Assembly: GCA_016180665.1 (NCBI GenBank)
Contig: JACPAS010000109.1
Span: forward strand, 1 to 12,052
From: Microcaldota archaeon
GTDB taxonomy: Archaea; Micrarchaeota; Micrarchaeia; Anstonellales; Bilamarchaeaceae
Reading direction: 5' to 3'
Length of the DNA: 12,052 nucleotides
Part shown: one piece after another, positions 7,023 to 12,052 of the stretch
Layout: each line of letters begins with the position of its first letter
Numbering within the stretch: the stretch's first letter is position 1
Program-made: the position numbers and the translations under genes
Notes under the pieces: generated by a model
What the model saw: the letters and a program-made list of their open reading frames with translations, nothing else
Databases searched by the model: none
Told to the model about the DNA's origin: nothing

Positions 7023-7304
7023 TTATTTCTGTAAGGCTATCTCAATAGCAGAAACTTTGTTTTTTGAGCCATCTTCTGACATTAGCTCCTCAGTCTTGAT
7101 ATTAATATTTTGTATCTTAACATCTGGTATAAATCTGTTTTTTACTATCTCCGCTACATCAACAGCTCTTGAAATTAATTTTCCCCTAGCCTTCAAAGTT
7201 ACTTCTTTTGATCCATTATTAAACTGGGTAACAACAGCCAAAACGTAACCCATAACTCCCTTCTTGCCAATAAAGACTGTCGAATCGTCTTTTTTCTCTT
7301 CCAT
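7023..7304 (-). CDS. albA: Alba DNA/RNA-binding chromatin protein
   Basis: This 93-residue protein spans the full length of the Alba family, small dimeric proteins that coat DNA and RNA in archaea. The order of motifs is typical: VFIGKKGVMGYVLAVVTQF (10-28) with the nucleic-acid-binding lysine pair K14/K15, then VTLKARGKLISRAVDVAEIV and NRFIPDVKI. The C-terminal TEELMSEDGSKNKVSAIEIAL is typical as well. Family members usually read GKKPVMNY at the lysine loop; here Pro and Asn are replaced by Gly, which may loosen that loop. The start is fixed by a strong GAGGTGA five bases before the ATG. A 93-base upstream gap probably holds its own promoter, which suits a highly expressed protein. Confidence 0.96.
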   Translation of the reverse strand: MEEKKDDSTVFIGKKGVMGYVLAVVTQFNNGSKEVTLKARGKLISRAVDVAEIVKNRFIPDVKIQNINIKTEELMSEDGSKNKVSAIEIALQK

Positions 7305-7397
7305 TCATTTCACCTCATAGTTTGTTACTAACGCAATTCTCTGCTAAACATTTGTTCTCTTAGTTAGAGACTTATAGTTATTAAAAACTCAATCTAT
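7305..7397 (-). promoter_or_regulatory. Alba upstream region with Shine-Dalgarno site and a small dyad
   Basis: This 93-base gap holds the Shine-Dalgarno gaggtga right before the Alba start. A 5+5 inverted repeat, tctct-tagtt-agaga, lies at 7356-7370, and an AT-rich candidate TATA region (tttttaataa on the minus strand) lies further upstream near 7378-7387. The T run there could also end the preceding minus-strand gene. Promoter placement was judged by eye. Confidence 0.35.
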
Positions 7398-8861
7398 TTA
7401 AATATTTTGTAGCTCTTTGTACAAAAGCTCCTTATCTACTGGCAGATCTATTTTCAAAATCTGGTGAATAAAGAGAAACATGTCAACTATCTTATCTACG
7501 TTGTTTTTTGGGTCCTTATAAACTCTTTTTGCCATCTCCCCGATTCGCATATCATGACCAACAAGTTCATATAACATCAATCCGTGTTTACCATATTTCT
7601 TATAAACTGCGTAACCCTCATCTCCATATTTTTTTCTGATATCTGTACGGGTTAAAGGTGTAAGCATTATCCCTTTCCCTTCCAAAAGGAAATTAACTAC
7701 AGTAGCAACTTCATAGAGTGCGCTATTAGTTTTTAGTGCAATCTCTATAACATCTTTTTTCCCATCTATTAATTCCAATATTTTGCTTCCTTTATCTCCA
7801 AATTTCAGGAGAGTATTTGTTTTTAGATAAACTGATTTTACAATATCTTCAGGAGTTTTTATCGGAATTTCTATTGGTTCTATACTTTTTTCTCTTAGAA
7901 AACTTTCTCTTTCTGGCATTGCATCTTCTTCTACGATTGGTTTAAACTCCTGACTTTCAACCTTCTCTTCCGTTGGTACCTCGCTTGTTTTTCCCTTCTT
8001 CTCTCCAGGATATTCAAGCTTAATTATTCCTTCTTCATCCATGAAGTCTAATATCTCAACTAGTTTTGATTCAGTTAGACCGGTCTCTTTCATTATCTCT
8101 TCAGCAGTTTTCTGTCCGTCTATTAGATTATAAACCTTTATTCCAACTTCCCCATACTTATTTTTAATTATTTTTTCAACTGGTGTGAGTTCTTCTACGT
8201 CATTTTCTTCCTCCTCAGTGACAGGCGCTATTTCTTCCTCTTTATACTCCCCCTCGGCTTTCTCTTCCACTGGTGCCTCTTCTTCAGGTTGTGTAAGAGT
8301 TTCTTCCCCAGCTTCCTCTTCCCCTATTGGCTTAATTTCTTCCTCCTTTTCGAATTCTATCTTTGTTTCTTCAGCCGATTCTTTTTCTTCCTCAATCGGA
8401 GGTAACTCTTCCTTCTCTTCTTCCTTTTCAGCAGTTTCCTCTTCAGAAATAGGTTCTATGTCCTGTTCGATTGGTTTTATTTCTATGTCCTCCTCAACAG
8501 GTTTCTCAAACTCCTCCTTTTCTTCCTCAATCTGAGGTAATTCTTCCTTCTCTTCTTCTCTAGCTTTTTCTCTTCGTACTTCTTTTGCTTCTTCTTTAAC
8601 CTCTTCGCTACTGATTTCAGTTTCGAGAGGCGCTAACTCAACCATACCTGCTTCTTCCATATAAGAAAGCACTTGTGCAAAGGTCTCAGGATCAATATCC
8701 AAATCCGCTCTTAGTTGTTCTGCTGTTCGTTTACCTGTAATTGTCTTATACACCTGCAGGCCGACTTCCCCAAATTTTTTTATTAAAAGATTTTGATTCT
8801 TGAATCTCTGAAGTGGGCCCTTTTCTATTTTGGTTATTTTGTAATCTATACCTTTTTCCAT
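7398..8861 (-). CDS. Acidic protein with repeated winged-helix-like modules, function unknown
   Basis: This gene encodes 487 soluble residues (490 from a GTG at 8870). The ATG at 8861 is preceded by GTGAT, a partial Shine-Dalgarno match, and is preferred. I do not recognise a named family. Four modules share a pattern like [KN]K[FY]G..G..VY.LI.G..T..EI, then a second helix and a strand such as EEGIIKLEY. With GTG numbering they lie at about 28-79, 233-286, 350-405 and 411-475. The fourth has its first unit doubled (KKYGDEGYAVY then KKYGKHGLMLY). Each resembles a winged-helix-type domain. Between the first two is a very acidic Glu/Pro linker (about 82-230) containing two EKEELPxIEEEKE units. 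It has no signal peptide or membrane helix, so it is cytosolic. It diverges from a coiled-coil protein with a related module, which hints at a shared machine; DNA binding is only a guess. Confidence 0.8.
   Translation of the reverse strand: MEKGIDYKITKIEKGPLQRFKNQNLLIKKFGEVGLQVYKTITGKRTAEQLRADLDIDPETFAQVLSYMEEAGMVELAPLETEISSEEVKEEAKEVRREKAREEEKEELPQIEEEKEEFEKPVEEDIEIKPIEQDIEPISEEETAEKEEEKEELPPIEEEKESAEETKIEFEKEEEIKPIGEEEAGEETLTQPEEEAPVEEKAEGEYKEEEIAPVTEEEENDVEELTPVEKIIKNKYGEVGIKVYNLIDGQKTAEEIMKETGLTESKLVEILDFMDEEGIIKLEYPGEKKGKTSEVPTEEKVESQEFKPIVEEDAMPERESFLREKSIEPIEIPIKTPEDIVKSVYLKTNTLLKFGDKGSKILELIDGKKDVIEIALKTNSALYEVATVVNFLLEGKGIMLTPLTRTDIRKKYGDEGYAVYKKYGKHGLMLYELVGHDMRIGEMAKRVYKDPKNNVDKIVDMFLFIHQILKIDLPVDKELLYKELQNI
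8385..8558. repeat. Pair of 39-base direct repeats in the acidic linker
   Basis: The stretches 8385-8423 and 8520-8558 match at 37 of 39 bases (both begin ttcttcctcaatc). Being 135 bases apart, they keep the reading frame and encode the two EKEELPxIEEEKE units. They reflect internal duplication in a low-complexity Glu-rich linker. Confidence 0.8.
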
Positions 8862-8912
8862 AAGTATCACTGTAAATTAATGGTACGTCTAGTGCAATTT
8901 TAACTATTAACC

Positions 8913-8937
8913 ATTATAAGATTTATAAATAATGGAG
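8913..8937 (+). promoter_or_regulatory. Promoter-like direct repeat, copy 1
   Basis: This 25-base element begins attataag, contains the consensus-like TATA box tttataaat (8922-8930) and ends aatggag. It matches copy 2 (9022-9046) at 24 of 25 bases. Transcription on the plus strand would be expected to start near 8950-8955, well upstream of the coiled-coil gene, so it may drive a small RNA or a long leader. It may also overlap the minus-strand promoter for the acidic protein. Confidence 0.6.
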
Positions 8938-8949
8938 TCATCATCCCTC

Positions 8950-9020
8950 AATAATTATTCAAGGGGGAGATCAGAAATCAAGGAAAAATGAGAGGGGGAC
9001 GCTTCCCCCTTGCGTTTGTC
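8950..9020 (+). ncRNA. Candidate small RNA or structured leader
   Basis: This 71-base G- and C-tract stretch lies just downstream of promoter copy 1. AGGGGGA (8993-8999) and TCCCCCT (9004-9010) form a perfect seven-pair hairpin with a four-base loop, followed by T-rich tgcgtttgtc. An earlier AAGGGGGA (8961-8968) can instead pair with TCCCCCTT (9004-9011) over eight pairs, so two exclusive structures are possible. No known RNA family was recognised. A cis-acting leader is the main alternative. Confidence 0.35.
8993..9010 (+). terminator. GC-rich hairpin, possible terminator or attenuator
   Basis: This is a perfect inverted repeat, AGGGGGA-CGCT-TCCCCCT, the strongest hairpin noticed in the window. 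The downstream sequence is only mildly T-rich. It lies between the two promoter copies and could end a transcript from copy 1. Confidence 0.4.
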
Positions 9021-9021
9021 T

Positions 9022-9046
9022 ATTGTAAGATTTATAAATAATGGAG
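9022..9046 (+). promoter_or_regulatory. Promoter of the coiled-coil/ATPase operon, repeat copy 2
   Basis: This is the second copy of the 25-base element, differing from copy 1 at one base (attgtaag instead of attataag). Its TATA box tttataaata at 9031-9040 is centred about 26 bases before the ATG at 9061, so the transcript would be leaderless or nearly so. GGAGG at 9043-9047 is 13 bases from that ATG, too far for a normal Shine-Dalgarno site. Confidence 0.7.
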
Positions 9047-9060
9047 GCTTTTATACTAAC

Positions 9061-10716
9061 ATGCAATTCGATGAGCTTCTTGTTACAACTGGCGTAGATG
9101 CATTGGTCAAATTAATACGGGAAAAACAAAAAATTGAATTGCCAATAGCGGCACAGCTTTTGAATATTGATGCCTCTACAATAGAAGAGTGGTCCCATAT
9201 TCTGGAAGATGAAGGAATAATCAAATTAGAGTATCATCTCACTAAAGTTTATCTAGAATGGGTTACTCCCAAACCTGAAGAAGTTAAAAAAGAAAGGGAG
9301 TCTTTCTATGAACAGAAGCAAACAGTGCAGCAGGAAATTTCTGGATTAGAAACCCACCTTCGTCCAAGATTTGAAGAAGTTATTGATCTAAAGAAGGGAT
9401 TCGATGAGGCATACAATAAAATCAAACCGAAGATGAATGAAATTGAAGCAGATCTTAAGCAATTAAAATCAATGAAAGGCTCAGTTGGAGAGAAATTCAC
9501 AGATAATCTTCAGAAAATGGATGAACTAAGGGCAAAAGCCGGAAGTATAGGGGAGGATCTCAAAACATTAAAATCAGAACTTACTGATATTAAAAAAGAT
9601 TTAGGAACAAAAGCCGCCCCTGCTAAAAAGAAATTCGAGGAAATGCCCAAAATAAAATCTTATGTTGATGATCTTAAAACCCAATTGGCAGAATTAGACA
9701 AGAAAATCGAAAAAGCAGTCAAGGGCACTCCTCAAAAGCCAGATTCATTCAAAAAAGAAGTAAGTGATCTTAGCTCTGAATTATGGAAGTTAAAAGATGC
9801 ACTCAAAACTGTAACTCAGAATGTTGAGACCTTTAAGGAAATAGATAAATCTGTTGAAGAACGTCAGAGTCGGCTGGTAGCATTTAAGGACGAAATAGAA
9901 TCTCTTTATGATACAATTGAACAGATAAAAGTCAGAAGTAGTCTCATAAGTGAAAAAATAAAGAATGATTTAGAATTTTTAGAAAGTGCAGATGCTACAA
10001 TGGCATCTACAAAAGGTTCTGCAGTTACCATTCCGAATAAGGAAGAAGTATTAAAGAAATTAAGTCTACTGGAGGGGAGATTAAAAGCTCTTGAAACAGG
10101 TATCTCCCAAACAGGGGACCCAGGTTATGTTCTAAACCAATTAAAATCTCTGAGGCAAGACCTGGAAAATCGAAAGGCCGGTTTGGAAGTAGAAGTTGAG
10201 GACCTCATTAATGCAATTGAAGAAGAAAGTGCCACGTACTCAACATTTCAAAAAATAAAAGAGAAAGCCCTCCAATCAATAGAACAATACACTGCTGAAT
10301 TCGACAATCTCTCCAAAGACTACAAAAAATTGTCCGAGGAAACAAATGTTTTAGGAGATTCTATTGATAAAAGTTTTGAGAAACTAAAATTAAAATCTGA
10401 CCAAAAATCTTTCCAGCAGCTAATTGAGTCCATGAATAGCATAGTAGAAAAGAAAAGAATTTTGGACGAGGTGGCTGGTTCATTGGGAGGCCTCTCAGTA
10501 AATGCAGATTCTCTTGCGAGAAAAATTAATTTACTTTCAAAAGAAGCAAAAATTTTGGAGTTAAGAGCAGGCAGTCATGTTCCAGGAGAACAAATAGATC
10601 AGAAGCGCGAAGAACTCAGAACACAACTTACACTAACTGATAAGGAGAGAATAGAGTTCGACAGAAAGCGCGAAGAACTCAGAGATTTAATTAAAAAATT
10701 ATGGGAACAAAGTTAG
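9061..10716 (+). CDS. Long coiled-coil protein with N-terminal winged-helix-like domain
   Basis: This 551-residue cytosolic protein has two parts. Residues 1-70 look like a winged-helix domain: helices around 3-22, 26-35 (LPIAAQLLNI) and 38-51 (ASTIEEWSHILEDE), then strands GIIKLEYHL and KVYLEWV. The remaining 480 residues are charged, heptad-patterned and free of membrane segments, which suggests a long, interrupted alpha-helical coiled coil. Its strand IIKLEY matches the second module of the divergent acidic protein. A TTG at 9010 would add 17 residues, but that region contains the TATA box, so the ATG at 9061 is the better start. The secretion ATPase starts 20 bases downstream and is surely in the same operon. 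It is likely a structural or scaffold part of that machine, analogous in position only to coiled-coil archaellum accessory proteins. SMC-like proteins are an alternative, but no ATPase motif is present. Confidence 0.8.
   Translation: MQFDELLVTTGVDALVKLIREKQKIELPIAAQLLNIDASTIEEWSHILEDEGIIKLEYHLTKVYLEWVTPKPEEVKKERESFYEQKQTVQQEISGLETHLRPRFEEVIDLKKGFDEAYNKIKPKMNEIEADLKQLKSMKGSVGEKFTDNLQKMDELRAKAGSIGEDLKTLKSELTDIKKDLGTKAAPAKKKFEEMPKIKSYVDDLKTQLAELDKKIEKAVKGTPQKPDSFKKEVSDLSSELWKLKDALKTVTQNVETFKEIDKSVEERQSRLVAFKDEIESLYDTIEQIKVRSSLISEKIKNDLEFLESADATMASTKGSAVTIPNKEEVLKKLSLLEGRLKALETGISQTGDPGYVLNQLKSLRQDLENRKAGLEVEVEDLINAIEEESATYSTFQKIKEKALQSIEQYTAEFDNLSKDYKKLSEETNVLGDSIDKSFEKLKLKSDQKSFQQLIESMNSIVEKKRILDEVAGSLGGLSVNADSLARKINLLSKEAKILELRAGSHVPGEQIDQKREELRTQLTLTDKERIEFDRKREELRDLIKKLWEQS
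10603..10683 (+). repeat. Exact 18-base repeat, 63 bases apart, in the coiled coil
   Basis: AAGCGCGAAGAACTCAGA occurs at 10603-10620 and again at 10666-10683. The 63-base period equals 21 residues, or three heptads, and encodes KREELR twice near the C-terminus. This suggests recent duplication that kept the coiled-coil register. Confidence 0.85.
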
Positions 10717-10736
10717 TATATATTGTAGGTGTGCAT

Positions 10737-12052
10737 ATGCCAAAAAAAGATGAGGAAACAAAAGAAGATTTAGAGATTAGCGAGAGTGTAAAATCAGAAG
10801 AAACTACTCCTGAAAAGATTGAAGTGCAAGAAATTCCGAAGTCAAAGAAAATCTCTGTGCTGAACTCTTATTCGTTTTCTAATGAAGGGATAACTGTAAA
10901 CGTCAGACTTTTGAAGAGAGATGACTTTGTTCCGCTTTATGAAATTACTATTCCCGGTATAGCAGTCGGTACTAAATTAATTTTGGAAACCAAACTCAGG
11001 GCAGAATTAGTTGCAGAGGTAAAACTCGACATCAGTGAAATACTTGATCCCAAAAAGTTTGAAGAAGTGAAGTCCAAATTTTTAGAAGGTGCCTACAGGG
11101 TTTTAGATCGCGAATTCCAGCAATTACCCTCAGATAAAAAACGGATTCTCGCAGTTTTCCTGCTTCAAAATACCCTTGGTTTAGGTGAGCTAGAAAGTGT
11201 TTTGGCAGATGAGCAACTAGAAGAAGTCGCAGTAAATAATTCTGCAGATGCGATTTGGGTCTATCATAAAAAATACGGTTGGTGTAAAACAAATTTACGC
11301 GTAAAAAGCGAAGAGCTAATCTACGACTACGCTTCAATGATTGCACGAAAAATAGGCAGGCAAATAAATACATTAAACCCAATGCTTGATGCACGTTTAC
11401 CTACTGGAGATCGTGTGAATTCGACGTTATTCCCTATATCCCATTTTGGAAATACAATAACTATACGTAAATTCTCGAGAAACCCTTGGACCATAACTAA
11501 TTTTATAAAATCCCAGACAATTTCTTCAGAGGTCGCAGCCCTGATATGGCTTTCAATTCAAAATGAACTTTCATTGATTGTTTCTGGTGGCACTGGAAGC
11601 GGCAAAACATCGTTTCTAAATGCCATGGCTGGCCTAATTCCTGCAAATCAACGTATAATAAGTATAGAAGACACACGGGAGCTTACACTACCTTCTTTCC
11701 TGCATTGGCTTCCAATGGTAACTAGAGAGGCAAATCCAGAAGGAAAGGGTGAAGTTACAATGCTGGATCTTATGGTTAATGCGCTTAGGCAAAGGCCAGA
11801 TAGAATTTTAGTTGGGGAAATAAGAAGGCAAAGAGAAGCTGAAATTTTATTTGAAGCAATGCACACAGGTCATTCCGTTTATGCAACGTTACATGCAGAT
11901 AACGCAGAGCAGACGATTTCCAGATTAACTAACCCGCCCATTAATATTCCATCCGAGATGCTTGATGCGCTTGCAGGAATAGTAGTTCAGTTCAGACACA
12001 GAAGATTTAACATAAGAAGGACATTTGAATTTGCAAAAATTAAAAAAAAAGG
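10737..12052 (+). CDS. Archaeal type II/IV secretion (pilus/archaellum-type) ATPase, 3'-truncated
   Basis: This frame starts at an ATG with AGGTG five bases upstream and is open to the window end (438 codons plus two bases). It belongs to the VirB11/GspE/FlaI superfamily of hexameric ATPases that power pilus or archaellum assembly and protein secretion at the membrane. Features in order are an acidic, lysine-rich tail (1-38), an N-terminal domain (about 39-120), Walker A GGTGSGKT (284-291), the Asp box IEDTREL (310-316), and the Walker B region RILVGEIR (356-363, Glu361). The His box TGHSVYATLHAD follows (377-388), then RLTNPPINIP. These are typical of archaeal members. No membrane segment is seen. 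A TadC/FlaJ-like membrane protein would be expected downstream but is outside the window. Whether it serves a pilus, an archaellum or a secretion system cannot be told here. Confidence 0.93.
   Translation, partial: MPKKDEETKEDLEISESVKSEETTPEKIEVQEIPKSKKISVLNSYSFSNEGITVNVRLLKRDDFVPLYEITIPGIAVGTKLILETKLRAELVAEVKLDISEILDPKKFEEVKSKFLEGAYRVLDREFQQLPSDKKRILAVFLLQNTLGLGELESVLADEQLEEVAVNNSADAIWVYHKKYGWCKTNLRVKSEELIYDYASMIARKIGRQINTLNPMLDARLPTGDRVNSTLFPISHFGNTITIRKFSRNPWTITNFIKSQTISSEVAALIWLSIQNELSLIVSGGTGSGKTSFLNAMAGLIPANQRIISIEDTRELTLPSFLHWLPMVTREANPEGKGEVTMLDLMVNALRQRPDRILVGEIRRQREAEILFEAMHTGHSVYATLHADNAEQTISRLTNPPINIPSEMLDALAGIVVQFRHRRFNIRRTFEFAKIKKK

Noticed and set aside
8185..8535. Ser-rich plus-strand frame
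   Set aside because: It is the antisense reading of the Glu-rich linker of the minus-strand acidic protein; TCT/TCC codons mirror GAA/GAG.
8936..8982. Box C-like ATGATGA and box D-like CTGA on the minus strand, hinting at a C/D guide RNA
   Set aside because: The order and spacing are wrong for a C/D RNA (D-like element precedes the C-like one with about 25 bases between), and no terminal stem was seen.
8932..9041. Two tiny overlapping frames (19 codons from 8932, 17 codons from 8988) joined by an ATGA overlap
   Set aside because: The first ATG lies upstream of the start site expected from promoter copy 1, the second frame runs through the TATA box of copy 2, and the peptides show no recognisable features.
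8913..9046. Mobile-element interpretation of the 25-base repeats
   Set aside because: There is no transposase and there are no terminal inverted repeats, and 25 bases is long for a target duplication; kept only as one possible origin of the duplication.
9010..9060. TTG start adding 17 residues to the coiled-coil protein
   Set aside because: The added codons cover the strong TATA box and repeat copy 2, so they are promoter and not coding.
11032..11394. Minus-strand frame of 120 codons
   Set aside because: It lies antisense within the secretion ATPase gene, whose motifs run through the whole region.

Overview
The window looks like a piece of a low-GC archaeal chromosome. The evidence is an Alba chromatin protein, a eukaryote-like GlcNAc-1-phosphate transferase, an archaeal-type secretion ATPase, several winged-helix proteins of archaeal style, TATA boxes of the tttataaata type and GGTG-type Shine-Dalgarno sites. 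A class II (bacterial-type) HMG-CoA reductase and the DUF92-type protein would suit several lineages, including DPANN archaea. The exact lineage cannot be fixed from this sequence alone. Coding density is high and no tRNA, rRNA, CRISPR array or insertion sequence was seen.

Layout. From 1 to 1026 (+) are the 3' part of a SurE nucleotidase gene and a small YdjM-like membrane protein. At 1038-1932 a small beta-rich protein (-) and a winged-helix protein (+) are transcribed divergently. From 1968 to 5637 (+) runs a tight three-gene unit: class II HMG-CoA reductase, a ten-segment membrane protein with an extracytoplasmic C-terminal domain, and an AglH/DPAGT1-like transferase. It meets, end to end, a minus-strand run from 7304 to 5642: Alba, a DUF92/TMEM19-like membrane protein, and a sugar-phosphate nucleotidyltransferase. 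Further along, a minus-strand gene (8861-7398) encodes an acidic protein with several winged-helix-like modules. It diverges from a plus-strand pair (9061 to the end): a long coiled-coil protein with an N-terminal winged-helix-like domain, and a type II/IV secretion ATPase cut by the window edge.

How the genes may work together. The central genes fit one theme. HMG-CoA reductase makes mevalonate for isoprenoids, the AglH-like enzyme charges a polyprenyl phosphate with GlcNAc-1-phosphate, the nucleotidyltransferase makes an activated sugar, and the DUF92 protein may act on isoprenyl phosphates. This points to lipid-carrier and surface-glycan synthesis, with the unknown membrane protein translationally coupled into it. 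The right-hand part looks like a pilus- or secretion-type machine in which two unusual winged-helix fusion proteins accompany the ATPase.

The most unusual stretch is the 199-base divergent intergenic region 8862-9060. It holds two nearly identical 25-base promoter copies 109 bases apart. Between them lies G-rich/C-rich sequence that can form a strong hairpin or a competing alternative pairing. It may encode a small RNA or a regulated leader for the coiled-coil/ATPase operon.
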